From assembly GCA_009733575.1 (NCBI GenBank), contig ML770017.1, forward strand, positions 1-25,043: a stretch of DNA of 25,043 bases, read 5' to 3'. Made by a program: the position numbers and the translations under genes. The notes beneath the pieces were generated by a model. That model saw only the letters and a program-made list of their open reading frames with translations. It was not told where the DNA came from and did not search any database. Positions 1 through 10,673 of the stretch are shown here, piece after piece. The stretch comes from Gymnopus androsaceus JB14 (Eukaryota; Basidiomycota; Agaricomycetes; Agaricales; Omphalotaceae). Positions within the stretch are counted from its first letter, which is position 1, and the number at the start of each line of letters is the position of its first letter.

Positions 1-37
1 GCTTATATACAGTCCTATGTACAAACGATATATCGGG

Positions 38-203
38 CAAGTGGCTACTGCGTGAATACGTGTGGCTACTATGCATACGGTAAAGTGGGTACTGCGAGAG
101 AGCAAGTGGATACGGCGAGAGACTGAGTGGAGTCTGCGAGACGATAACAGTGGAGTGCATGGGATGGTGATACAAACAAGTGGAGACTACGAGAAAGCGT
201 TCC
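38..203. repeat. Degenerate minisatellite, period about 20-23 bp
   Basis: Seven or so imperfect units follow one another, each built on a core like AAGTGGCTACTGCGAGAGA. Units are recognisable by the AGTGG start and the later GCGAGA. They drift progressively, so this is an old tandem array and not a coding repeat; no frame stays open through it. Confidence 0.6.
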
Positions 204-896
204 ATGTATAGTTCGATAGAATATATTTACCTTTGATATTCCAACAGCATCCTGCCAGTTTCATAGACTGCAGCCCATATCATTGGATGGATCCTGATGG
301 CGCTCAAGTTGAATACTGGATGGTCATCACTGTTGGAGAAAATTTAAAGATTTCATATGTGTTCCCGTATCTACTGTCCGACTTTGATGAACTCAACATC
401 CGTTACCTGAATTTCCTAAGGCCAAAGGTAGAATGGTGGCTTCGTCATTAAATATGGAATCACCCAAGGAAAGAGCAAACTCAGCTTGCTTTCATTAACT
501 AGTAATTGGGCTCTCGCTTACCACGTTTATTCTTCTGCATGTTCTGGTTGCCATCTATGTTTGGGTGTGCTGAAGTTGAGCTGATGGGGCAAAACTCAAA
601 TGACAAGCTGTATTTGATTGGAATCTTATAACTGCGCTTCTAGCTTCAGGCATAAATGTGTGCGCTTCATACACTCAAGCCTACAGAGGTGTATGTGGCT
701 GATGGAGGTTGCACACAATTGTGGGTCAGTTTACGTTGATTCTCGATGTCAAAACTCGATGCTGCTCGCTCAAGTCATCAAATGCTTCGTAAGCATTTTC
801 TTCTGTTCGCTTGACTATGTAACCATCTTTTCAATCAAAGGTCGTGTTTTAGACCTACGTCAAGCTATATATTCCTTGTAGCAAAGGACAAGGGTA
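204..896. other. No recognisable gene
   Basis: An open frame at 233-451 (+) and another at 618-881 (+) use non-ATG starts, show no family resemblance that I recognise and have no convincing splice partners. I see no RNA gene or transposon end in this stretch. The first frame could be an exon remnant, but nothing supports it. Confidence 0.4.
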
Positions 897-1111
897 CAGT
901 GCGTTGCATTGAAATCGGGAAGCCAGAATTTCTGACGACCTTGTTTATTTATGCTTATCGGGGCACTGGCAGGTCGGCACCAATTGAAATTTATTAATGA
1001 CGCAAGTGATCTACAGTAGATGTATTGTGCCGAGCTGCCAGTGGGACCAAGTAAGCACACATAAACAAGGTCGCCGAAATCCTGGTTTCCCGTTTTCAAT
1101 GCAACGCACTG
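897..1111. mobile_element. 215-bp foldback MITE with TA target duplication
   Basis: The two ends are inverted copies of each other over about 85 bp: the left arm begins CAGTGCGTTGCATTGAAA and the right arm is its reverse complement with scattered mismatches. TA dinucleotides flank it at 895-896 and 1112-1113. A CAGT terminus next to TA fits non-autonomous Tc1/mariner elements. The antisense open frame at 860-1123 simply reads through the arms and is not a gene. The match between arms is imperfect, so insertion is not very recent. Confidence 0.8.
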
Positions 1112-1537
1112 TAACCTTCGCATTATGAACTTTCATCTGATGGCGATTGAGATGCCGTCCACTGATTAGTCTCGAATTGGTTAAAAGTCTTTAGGATGGC
1201 AACCCTCAAGATGTCACTTACCTTCATCACTGAATCAAGCAAGAATAAAGCTGCCGGTTGTATTAACTGTTCATCGAACTCTTGTTTGTTCTTGGTTTTT
1301 GTTGTTGGTTCCTTACTACAGATGGAATGAAAGGTATTTAACTGCTCAACATGTTGTACTCAAGACACCACTACGCCCTATCATTCTTGCTCCCACATTT
1401 TAAGTCAAGTTGCATGAAATGTCCAGCACAAGGTATTTACTTCGTACTTGATTTTACAGTGTCGTTGCTCTTTCAATTGAGACTAGTACAGCTTCCCGTT
1501 TCATCTACTGCAAAAAACGTCATACACATCTGTTTCA

Positions 1538-3832
1538 ATGGCAGATGATTCCAAACCATCAATTCAAGAAGGGCGCGATGCAGAGAAACTAAATGGCAAC
1601 ATGGAGTGGCAGGCTACACCGCTGGATTCAGAAGAATTTTTGGGAAGCCATCGAAGTTGGAGATGGAGGATCAAACAACTCCGTTCCTACACACCCACAG
1701 GCTGGCATTTTGGAGCATGGGTAGCAGCATTGGAGGCGAGCGTCGTGCTCTTAATCAACATCATTATAATGATATACACCGCCATCAAAACGGGAGGAGG
1801 CAGCAGCGGAGTGGTGTATCAAGGTGACTGCAATACCGTAGATCACTTGGATATCGGGATACACCTTGTCATTAATATTCTCAGCACTTTACTACTTGGG
1901 GCCAGCAACTACATCATGCAAAGTCTCAGTGCTCCTACCCGTACAGAGATTGATCAAGCACATGCAAGGGGATCATGGCTTGACATTGGCGTGCAGAGCA
2001 TGCGTAACCTAGAATATACAAGCCGCTGGAAACGACTGTCATGGATTTCACTCGCTGCTTTCTCAATTCCTCTACATCTTTTGTATGTATCATTTGTTCA
2101 TCCCAAGCTTTATACTCACTATCAAACCAGCTACAACTCTTCTTTCTTCTCTACCTTAAGCAGCAATGACTATAGCTACTACTACGCACAAGGACCAGAC
2201 ATACAGCACATTCCAGAAAATAATGGAACACTTGACTGGGAGTGTTCAACAGGCTTTCAGAATTGTCTAAACTCGGGTGGGCAGTTTACCTGGGTGGAAG
2301 GTGCTACCCAGGTAGAACTACCAAATTGGGAGTTTTTGAGTGTGTCTGATTGCCTCCAAACCTATGCGGTTGATTTTCTCTCAGATCGTCAGAACGTGAT
2401 GGTTGTTGGAAACTACACCACCAATGATGAATTTTTAATTTTTGGAAGCGGTTTTACTGGCAATCCATTGTTCATCAACGATCCTCCTTTTCAATGGATT
2501 TGCTCTGGGTTGCAGGACGGGGATCTCCCCATTGAGGACTGCTCTGCCCGCTGGAAGAAAATTGATCCTTCCGATTGGTGGGTGGAGGACATTTTCTTCA
2601 GTGGCAGAGCGGTATCATTTCAGGTCGAATATTGCCTGAGTTCAATGGTGGTTCCAAGATGCCAACTTCAATTCAACCTCCCACTCCTTGTTCTTGTGAT
2701 TATCTTCAACATTGGAAAGGTTGTTTGCATGGTAATTGTTGCCACAAAGATGAATGATCATCCCCTGGTAACAATTGGTGATGCTATAGAATCTTTCATC
2801 AAAATCCCTTCGGAGTACACTCAGAAAATGTGTCTAGTATCACAAAATCATTTCAAAGATGAGGGTTACTACAGCAAGCCTTATTCCATTCGGATTCATA
2901 AAAAACAACTTCCCTTAAAACCTCAGACAATCAGGTATCGGCCGATGAAAATTAGATGGTTGAACTTGGTCAGTGGGCGACATTGGATCATCACGGTCTT
3001 CCTGTAAGTAGCTCAGCTATTACACTAAAGACAAACTAACAACAGTCTGAGCAGTTTTTCTGGAGCTATATCCATCGTCTTGTTCCTTTTGGGCTTTGCG
3101 TTACATCAACTGAGTGCAGTTCATGGCATTAGTGGCTTCTCATTCATCTGGCAGCTGGGCATTGGGAAAGCCTCAACTGACAACATTATTCAGAGGTGGG
3201 GCCTACCGACACAGGGATATGGTGCCATTATAGCTTCGGTGCTCATTGCCAATTCACCCCAGCTCATTCTCTCAATGGTCTACCTTGTTTTCAACAGTCT
3301 TTGCACCAAAGTTCTACTGGGGCTTGAGTGGTCATCCTATGCTCATTCCCGTAAACCTCTCCGTGTATCTGAGCCCCATGGAGACCAGAAGTCCACATAC
3401 TTCCTGCAGATACCATACCGCTATGGTCTTCCACTCATGGCCTACTCCGTGCTTTTACACTGGCTTTTGTCGCAGAGTATCTTCCTTGTTGCGGTTATTT
3501 TCTGGGATGGGGACATCATTGACACTGGGCTTAGTGTCACCAGTTGTGGCTACTCACCAATGGGGATGATCTTGACTTCCATTGTTGCAGGCTCTCTTAT
3601 CCTGAGTGCTCTGGCTATAGGGTATTTCAGACACATTGACTGTGGTATGTCACTGGCAGGCAGCTGCAGTGCTGCTATTGCTGCAGCTTGTCATCCACCG
3701 GAGGGCTGTTCAGACCCACTTAAGCCAGTGAAGTGGGGTGTGGTCACTGAGAATGGGGAGCAGGCTGTAGGCCATATAAGCTTCTCAAGTGCAGAGGTTG
3801 AAAATCCAGTACCAGGTTATTGTTATTCTTAA
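1538..3832 (+). CDS. DUF6536 multi-pass membrane protein (complete, 2 exons)
   Basis: CDS is join(1538..3003,3055..3832), 747 aa. The 51-bp intron has a GTAAGT donor, a CTAAC branch site at 3036-3040 and a GCAG acceptor; an in-frame alternative acceptor at 3045 would add three residues but lies too close to the branch point. The N-terminal DUF6536 domain (about residues 50-190) shows the GW..GAW first helix, the motif QGDCNTVDHLDIGIHLVINI, SNYIMQSLSAPTR and AHARGSWLDIGV. Further family signatures are YCLSS...C.LQFN before the helix at 380-403, PLVTIGDAIESF, and in exon 2 LQIPYRYGLPL, LLHWLLSQSIFLV and AGSCSAAIAAACHPPEG. I count roughly seven to nine membrane helices and several N-glycosylation sequons in the central 190-375 loop. 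The family is common in Agaricomycetes and Ascomycetes and has no known function. The start ATG follows the family N-terminus well. No defects seen, so it is probably functional. Confidence 0.9.
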
Positions 3833-3999
3833 GTTGAACATTGCTAGTACCAAGTTTCTTGCAATGCATGATACTGTGAAATTTATTGGTTGTGTGATGA
3901 TTGAATAGATGCAGTGGACGCACAAGGCAACCAGTCAGTGAGTGACAGCCTAGAGACTTGCGTGCCATCAAATTGAGACTCAAGCTGCAGTTTGGAAGG
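3833..3999. other. 3' flank of the DUF6536 gene
   Basis: AT-rich DNA carrying the presumed polyadenylation region. No clear signal beyond AT-rich words was identified and no gene is visible. Confidence 0.3.
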
Positions 4000-4178
4000 C
4001 ACCAGCAAAGCCTGTATTTTTGCTGGAGGTTTCCAGAGATCTCTGGAGCTTGACAGCTGTCAAAAAAACCGTCAATTTTCTCCAGAGATCTCCAGAGGTC
4101 TCTGGAATAGGGTACCTTGCTCCAGAGATGTCCCAAATGAATGGGTTTTCTCCAGCGAAAATACAGGTTTTGCTGATG
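4000..4178 (+). mobile_element. 179-bp palindromic element, CATCAG family, copy 1
   Basis: The ends are inverted: CACCAGCAAAGCCTGTATTT on the left and the reverse complement of CATCAGCAAAACCTGTATTT on the right. Inside are the palindromes CCAGAGATCTCTGG and TTGACAGCTGTCAA. The same 179-bp unit occurs inverted at 5196-5374 and, left-truncated, at 6847-6994. I could not identify a target-site duplication. Confidence 0.75.
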
Positions 4179-5195
4179 TAACCAACCCCGCTGCTCAAAC
4201 ACAACCCTGCTACAACCCTCCTTCAATGAGTTGCCTCTGGAGCAGCCCTAGTGTGATATGCGGAGCCTCCGCAGATTCCCACAATTAAGTGGCGGCGGCC
4301 AAAACTGATGGACCCCCAAATCGGGAAGGTGGGCGCTAAAACGCTGAAAAATTGTCGTTGTAGAGAGAAATGGCAAGTAGTAATGCATTAAGGAGATTTT
4401 ATATATTCCAATGTACATCAGATGTACATAGTCTAGTGTAGAATTTCCCAGAGTGTCTATATCCCAGAAAAAAACAGCCAGAAAGCTCAAAAATAGAGCA
4501 ACAACAACAATTACATTTCCAAAACTTGTAGATGTTGCTGAAGGAAGATTTGGGTGAATTATGTCCTTGGAAGGCATGTAGATAGCGTAGAAGATCATGC
4601 AGTAATCCTAGGGATAATGAAAAGTGAGATTGGACCACAAAACATTGAGGCTGCATGCGTACCTGAAACCCAGAACTTTTCCTGCTCTTTGGCACAACAT
4701 CACTCACTGAGCTGCTGCAAATAGCTTCTCTCTAGCATATCCTATCACCCTAAAACCCATTCGCCACTTTCCCTTGGTCCAAAAATCCCTTGTTTTTGCC
4801 AGGCACAATGTCAAGCTCTCCGAGTTTTTTGGGGGCATTGTCAGTGAAAAATGTCATAAAATGGTCAGAATTTGGGTGGTATCATAGTTATAGGCAGCCC
4901 AAGTTACATGGGATAGTTTTTGTGAGGATTTTGAGGTTAGTTTTTGAGCTGCTCGTTATCCAACGCAATGACGACAAATTTTGAGTGGTTTAGTGCCCAA
5001 TTCACCGGTCATCAGTCACATCACTCCGAACCTCTGCCGCTTCACAACTTCAATGAAAACAATCTGTGGGCCGGGTTGTTATGGTTTGCATCAAAATGAG
5101 GGATTGTGTTCAGGTAGCAGGGTTGGTTAATAGAATTATCCTTGCTAGAAGGTTTGTCTCATATCAAGGGAGTTGTTCAATAGAGTAATCCCTTT
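4179..5195. other. Intergenic spacer without a supported gene
   Basis: Apart from the weak fragment at 4248-4707, nothing coding is visible. The sequence just left of copy 2 (GAATTATCCTTGCTAGAAGG near 5132) reappears imperfectly just right of it (GAATTATCCTTCTAGCAACC near 5378), hinting at local duplication around the element. Confidence 0.3.
4248..4707 (-). pseudogene. Possible gene fragment with one hydrophobic segment
   Basis: Two minus-strand open stretches can be joined by a plausible 52-bp intron (GTACGC donor, CCCTAG acceptor): a first piece ending PKSRKSSGFQ and a second containing MIFYAIYMPSKDIIHPNLPS and one membrane-like segment, GNVIVVVALFLSFLAVFFW. The downstream end runs into unrelated sequence. 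I do not recognise the family, and no upstream exon is evident before the 5196 element. This could be an exon remnant of a membrane protein or chance. Confidence 0.2.
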
Positions 5196-5374
5196 CATCA
5201 GCAAAACCTGTATTTTTGCTGGAGAAAACCCATTCATTTGGGACTTCTCTGGAGCAAGGTACCCTATTCCAGAGACCTCTGGAGATCTCTGGAGAAAATT
5301 GACAGTTTTTTTGACAGCTGTCAAGCTCCAGAGATCTCTGGAGACCTCCAGCGAAAATACAGGTTTTGCTGATG
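5196..5374 (-). mobile_element. 179-bp palindromic element, CATCAG family, copy 2
   Basis: Exactly the same length as the copy at 4000-4178, in the opposite orientation, with only a few differences. Its ends are CATCAGCAAAACCTGTATTT and the inverted equivalent. Together with copy 1 it forms an inverted pair separated by about 1 kb. Confidence 0.8.
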
Positions 5375-5989
5375 TAATGGAATTATCCTTCTAGCAACCT
5401 CTTTGCATCTTGTGATTGCCAGTCACGCCCAATATTGACCGGGGTAATGAGAGCTTTCTTTGATATGTCTTCCAGCATCCAATGCAACTACTATGACCAA
5501 CCATGCAACTCCCCACCCTCCCATTATCACTTCTTCAACCTTCTAGGTGGCTTCTATCCCACTTTCAATCTTAAACAGCAAACAGCCAGAACTTTCTCAG
5601 TGCAATGCAGTTTTTTTTCTGTTGTATCTGGGAGTGTGGTAGTGACAAAGCTTACCATTTCTTTCAATTCAGAACTTGCTGCCTTGTGCAACTAATTCAT
5701 ATTGTCAGATTGCATTCATAGCTCCACATGATGATCCATTCATCATGCACAGTAGCTGGGTTTTGGGTGACAGGTAGACAGAGGGAGTACTGTCTGTGCC
5801 ACTGGCTCTATTTTTTTTCATGTCTTTCCTCCTTTCATCTGCTGCATTGTTACATTTTGGCTTGTATTATACTTCATTGTTATTTGAGGACTAAGCAGAG
5901 CTGTTTATGTGAAGTGAATAAAACTACCAAACTGGCACAGTGCAAGGGTTTGGATCCTTTACTTCCTTGTTGTACCTTGTAAGGATTAA
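5375..5989. other. Intergenic, no gene seen
   Basis: Open frames here (for example 5435-5695 and 5728-5982, +) show no recognisable domain, no codon pattern like the neighbouring genes and no splice partners. No repeat end was recognised. Confidence 0.3.
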
Positions 5990-6440
5990 GCATGGTCATG
6001 AGTCCAGTTCCTTAACAGGTACCTGCAGGTCCTGGTACCAGTTTCCCATGGGTTATGCAGGCTGCAGGTCACATTTTTGAAAGTTGGCAGGTTTACCTGT
6101 AGGTACCTGTAGGTACCTGTGGACCTGGAATACTAAAAAGTAGTCCATTTACTAATAAATTTGGTATAATTGTGACCTGAGGTTGATGTAGGGCTACTTT
6201 TTAGTGATACCTATACCATTTTGATATAAAACATGTACTCATTCATGTAAATGTGTGAGTTTATAGGCAGGTATAAATAGCGGTGCAGGTTTGTGCAGGT
6301 CACAGGTCAAGGGTTTGGATAACCCTCCACTTTGGCCACAGCAACAAGCAGGAGTTAAGACAAGAACAGGAATGAACAAAATTAATGATGGACACAAGTC
6401 CAGATCCGGAACAGGTACAATACCTGCAGATCCCACCATA
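5990..6440. repeat. Region rich in GGTACCTGCAGG / CACAGGTC words
   Basis: The words AGGTACCTG and CAGGTC recur many times, including a short tandem run of GTAGGTACCT at about 6098-6120. A left segment near 6000 (AGTCCAGTTCC...ACAGGTACCTGCAG) recurs directly near 6397 (AGTCCAGATCC...ACAGGTACAATACCTGCAG), so this may be an internally repetitive or direct-repeat-bounded old element. No coding content. Confidence 0.4.
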
Positions 6441-6580
6441 TTTGATACATTCATTGAGACTTTTGGTAATTTAGTGTTAGTTACTACTAGTGTATTTAAG
6501 GAAACTCCGACTCAACAGATTCAGATGTTGTGCACTCAGGACATTGATTTACAGTGTAGTATATAGTACTGTGCCATTTC

Positions 6581-6788
6581 ATTCAATTCAACAGTCACAT
6601 GTCACAGGCCCTCAAAAAGTCGAAATTTTTTCCACTGGTCACAGGTCACTGCACAAAATTTGCCCAAAAATTACAGCTTTGACTGAATTAGTGCCGAAAA
6701 AGCTTACAAAGATTGCCTTTTAAGGAAATTAGTTGAAATGACAATTTCGACACACTGGTCACAAGTCACAAGGTGTGTTGAATTGAAT
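6581..6788. mobile_element. 208-bp MITE with degenerate terminal inverted repeats
   Basis: The element begins ATTCAATTCAACA (6581-6593) and ends with its perfect inverse TGTTGAATTGAAT (6776-6788). The arms then diverge but share TGTCACA/TGTGAC and GTCGAAATT further in, giving roughly 45 bp of imperfect inverted repeat. No coding frame and no certain target duplication. Confidence 0.5.
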
Positions 6789-6846
6789 AAAACGCAACAG
6801 TATAAGTAGTCTTATATGTAACTGTACTGTTTTGGCCATCGATATA

Positions 6847-6994
6847 CTCCAGAGATCTCTGGAGCTTGACAGCTGTCAAAAAAACTGTCAATTTTCTCCA
6901 GAGATCTCCAGAGGTCTCTGGGATAGGGTACCTTGCTCCAGAGATGTCCTAAATGAATGGGTTTTCTCCAGCGAAAATACGGGTTTTGCTGATG
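6847..6994 (+). mobile_element. CATCAG-family element, copy 3, left end missing
   Basis: Matches copy 1 in the same orientation from the first CCAGAGATCTCTGG palindrome to the CTGATG end. The first 30 or so bases of the family are absent, replaced by unrelated sequence, so this copy is truncated. Confidence 0.75.
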
Positions 6995-7712
6995 TAATAG
7001 CGAGATTACATTCATAATATCTAAATCATATGTCAATTTAAGTTGCTAGTAAAATGCAAGTTAGTTACATTTTGCTGAGTCTTGGCAAGTTAATCTTGCA
7101 AGTGCGGGAAAAAACAAGTTCACTTGCTTGAATGGGACAAGACAGGCTGACAAGTTACTTTGCTCACACTTGAAATAAGTTAAATAAGTTAGCAAAACAA
7201 GTTACTTTGATCTCACTCATATAAATTGCTAATTTATTGAAGCATCCCCAACCCTCAGTTCACTGGACTTGTGCAACTATCTCCAAATTGTTTAAGAAAT
7301 TTTCCCGTTTCCTACAGTGATGTGCAAATCAAATCCACACCCCCCGATTTGGAAGTCCTTACGTCACTGGCCTAGAAACCTTGCTTCCATTAGCCTCTGA
7401 ACTTGATTTTTCGGCGCTTATAGGCCAAATTTGGCGGCCGGCTATGCTGGCCACTATAAATATGAACTCAACTGAACTAAATTTGCAAACATAACGCCGC
7501 CTGACAGTGGCTGGACTATGAACTGAATAGGTCCAAGGCGTAACGCATAACATCTAGTGAACTTGAATTCAAAACTATACAGTACTTGTACTTATTAGTA
7601 CTGAGAGTAGTACTATAGAAGTATCAATAAGTCAGACTAGTACTTATATTAGTACATTAGAACTACTAGTGGTTGCACTAGTATTCAGATTAATAATCAA
7701 TAAGTCAGACTA
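6995..7712. other. Intergenic, AT-rich short repeats
   Basis: From 7030 to 7215 the word CAAGTTA or AAGTTA recurs on both strands. From 7573 to 7712 AGTAC/ACTAG words recur, with the phrase AATAAGTCAGAC repeated and AGTACATTAGAACTA shared with sequence just beyond 8444. The minus-strand open frame at 7359-7553 has no recognisable product. Confidence 0.35.
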
Positions 7713-8443
7713 CTGTACCATTTCGATTGACTGTTCATCCAGGATGATGCATGACACCTTGGTGCCATCAGTTCATTGGTTCAGTGCTACCAATGATGCA
7801 TGATGGATCCAATTTTGAGTTCAGTTCACCAGTTCAGCACCAGTTCCAAAGTGCCAATGGAAGTATGTGTTACTAGTTTACTTGTAATAAGTAGCAATTC
7901 ACAATGGTTCATTGTGGGCTGTGGATTGTACATTATTTTTATGCATCCCTTTGATCTCTAAAAAATTTTATTCCTTGACAAAATGGCAACCACTTCTGAT
8001 CTCACCAATCTCAAGAACCAAAAGTGCCCAAATGTGTCACCTACTATCCAAAAAGCTGCATGAAAGATCTTCATGATCCCAAAAAATATACTTGAGGCCT
8101 GCACAACTGGAGGCTGCCCCAGCATGGCAGAAAGTTTAGGCAGCACCATTGGTATACTTATTTACCCTATTGAACCAAGTTCCCCCACCTGCAATCAGGT
8201 TCACGGTTCACTGTACAAGTTGACATTATTGATACAGTACATGATACTGTAATTACAACTGCGCGCAACTCTGCATGTGCAAAAATGAGCCAAAGAAGCC
8301 TCAAAAAAAGCCTAAACAAGCCTAAAAACATGGCAAATTATTTTTCAGTTCAGAGACAGAAATGATGCATGACGAACTGGGATTTTAGTTCAGTTCAGAG
8401 GTGCTCATGATGCATGACTGAACGGTCGATTGAAATGGTACAG
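7713..8443. mobile_element. 731-bp TA-flanked non-autonomous transposon
   Basis: Left end CTGTACCATTTCGATTGACT and right end is the inverse of CTGTACCATTTCAATCGACC, with TA on both sides (7711-7712 and 8444-8445). The word ATGATGCATGA occurs twice near each end (about 7744, 7793, 8365, 8407), as expected for subterminal transposase-binding repeats. The interior has no transposase frame; the short minus-strand frame at 7958-8149 shows no known domain. TA duplication suggests Tc1/mariner-type mobilisation. It sits inside AGTAC-rich repeat sequence that resumes after it. Confidence 0.75.
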
Positions 8444-8445
8444 TA

Positions 8446-8689
8446 GTACTTGTTTAGTACATTAGAACTATCAATGTGTCAGACTAGTACTTGTGTACTA
8501 GTACATTATCCCCCCTTTAAAACCAGTGCCCCAAAGTTGTGTAACAACCATAAGTGAACAAAAGATGAAAAACAGCAAAGTATCCAGCATGAAAGGTAAA
8601 GTATACTTTGTAAATTTGAAGTAGTAAAAGTAAAAGAATTGGGAAGGTGCAAGGGAGCATTGGAAATGAAAGAAAACAGAAAATAGTAT
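8446..8689. other. Short spacer, no gene
   Basis: AGTAC-rich repeat resumes to about 8508, followed by AT-rich DNA that may be the old 3' flank of the decayed minus-strand gene. Confidence 0.3.
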
Positions 8690-10673
8690 GTTGCTTGAAA
8701 GGATATCCCTTCCCAATTGAACCATTTCGGAGTTTGGATTCATCATCCTCCAACTCGTCACCCAGTGGTTCCTCATCGGACTTCATCAACATACTGCTTC
8801 CAAGCTTTAAAGCTCATCACCCAATGGTTTCTTGTCAATACGCCACTTCAAACCTTAAACCACCATCTGTTTGAAGGTTGTCAACCCATGGCCTCTTCAC
8901 TGAATATTTTGCTTGGGCCTCTTAGTCCCCCTAGTCATCATCTGTTGCATTTTTCCTTTCATCCTCATAGTTCTAACCACCCCCAATATCATCTCCTTCA
9001 AATTTGCCTTCCTCCCCTTCATTATCTTCCACTTCCTCATCATATTTGCTATCATCAAAATTCTCCTCCAACTCCCTGTCATCCACTAAGAACTGATCTC
9101 CCTCTGGTACATCTTCATCTCTGAGATCACTTGGGGGGCCTTCCAACCCAAAGTCAAAAACTGCGTGATGAATAGCAGGTGACTCGGGAGCCAGCAGTGG
9201 CCACTTCACTGTCAAGATCACTGGGCAGATCCTGTCAGCCAAATTCAAAAACCGCATGATGAATTTCAGGAGATTTGGGTGGAGGGGTAGGTGCTTGGGA
9301 GGGCTGTGGTGGTTCATCATCATCACCGTAGTCATATTGTTGTCCTGTAGTGGTCCGCAAGGATGACTCATGAAAAGCGGATGGGAAAGCGGGCGGGAAA
9401 GCAGATGGAAAAGCAGATGGAGAAGCAGATGAGGAAGCAGACAGAGATTTCAGTTGAAAAGATGATACTGAAGAAATAGCCTGCTGATTTTTTCCTCCTC
9501 CCAAGTTGCCTCCATCAGCTGGTAAACATATGCTATGCCATTCCAGGTAATAGACCACATCCACAGGGGTGCTGCAGGTTCCTGCAAATTGCCTGAAAAG
9601 CACTACACAAGCCAAAGAAAGTTGGCATAGACTGTAGGTGATGAAAGCCTTGCCCGCAATTCCTGACTTGCAGATCTCCAAGGAGCTTTCCACAGTACCC
9701 GTAGGATCTGCATATAACACCCGGGCTGCTCATCTGATGCAACCAGAACACCCAACTGTCCCAAACATTCATAAGCTGCAGCCCCTGCCAAATACCAAGT
9801 TGCAGAGTAGTAGGTAGTAATATTGTATTGGTGTGCCATAGCGGCAACACCAATTGGGCAAGGGCTGAGTGGTGAGAATGGGTCAGCTTCACCTAGGGGT
9901 TGAGTTGTTCGCCACCTGTAAAGGTCAGGAGGTTGAATTTGAGTCATCCTGCAGCTTGTGCTCTGTTGAACAAAGGACAAAACTGAAGAAATGACCTGCC
10001 AAACTTTCTCCCTCTCCCTGGGAAACTCCGACAAGCGAGAAACTAATGTTGTTCCACTCCAAGGAGTGGACCACAGGCATCAAGGAGACACCGGAGCTCC
10101 CGCTTCCCCCACATCACCTGTAAGGTTCTGGAAAAGCCAAATGAAATTGGCATATATGGCAGGTGATGACAGGTTTGACCTCAGTGCTGAACTTGCCAAT
10201 GTCCATGGGATTCGTCCAAGCTCCCGCAGAATTTCCATGTGATACCAGGGCTGCTCGTCTAGTGCAACCGTCACACCCAACTGTCCCAGACATTCCCGTG
10301 CTGCTGCACTTGCTGACTGCCAAGTTGGTTGGTAGTACCTAACCACATGCCAATATGTAATGGCAGCTGGTCCAATTGGGTGAGGAGTAAGAGGGGAGAG
10401 TGGGTCCACATCACCTAAAAGATCAGTGGAGCGCCACTCGTGAAGGTCAGGCACCCAATTATGAGTCGCCCACGGTACTTGACGGTTCCCAGAAACAGGT
10501 TGTACAGTGTGACTGCCAGTGTGATTGAGGTTGCATGAAGTAAGCAGATGGTAGGCAGGATGACCCGGATGCAATTGCGGTTGTGTAGACCATGGTATAG
10601 GAGGAGGCAGACAACTTTTAGCATTCAATGGTTGTACCTGACCAGGAAGTGGGGCGGAAGAGTGGAAATTCAT
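8690..10673 (-). pseudogene. Decayed gene with two tandem copies of an unrecognised domain
   Basis: Reading leftward from an ATG at 10673, an N-terminal Pro/His-rich stretch (residues 1-65) leads to a domain of about 110 aa that occurs twice: copy 1 (about 10450-10110) and copy 2 (about 9930-9605). Shared signatures are PLSPLTPHPIG/PFSPLSPCPIG, ECLGQLGV, ALDEQPWY/ASDEQPGC, LSSP, and IYANFIWL/VYANFLWL. The DNA following each copy is also alignable, so the repeat unit is roughly 500 bp. Downstream come Ser/Ala/Phe/Pro repeats (PSAFPSAFPPAFPSAF), a duplicated motif SPEIHHAVFEFG / SPAIHHAVFDFG, and a very acidic tail. Copy 1 runs into a stop at 10080, copy 2 into a stop at 9603 with the frame continuing in another phase, a TGA replaces a residue after EFG near 9235, and further shifts follow. 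Introns could explain some breaks but not all. I do not recognise the domain and infer no function. Confidence 0.6.

Noticed and set aside
860..1123. 87-codon open frame on the minus strand
   Set aside because: It runs through both arms of the 215-bp foldback element and has no independent support.
8717..9124. 135-codon plus-strand open frame rich in His/Pro/Leu
   Set aside because: It is the antisense shadow of the acidic minus-strand tail; the low-complexity composition arises from the opposite strand.
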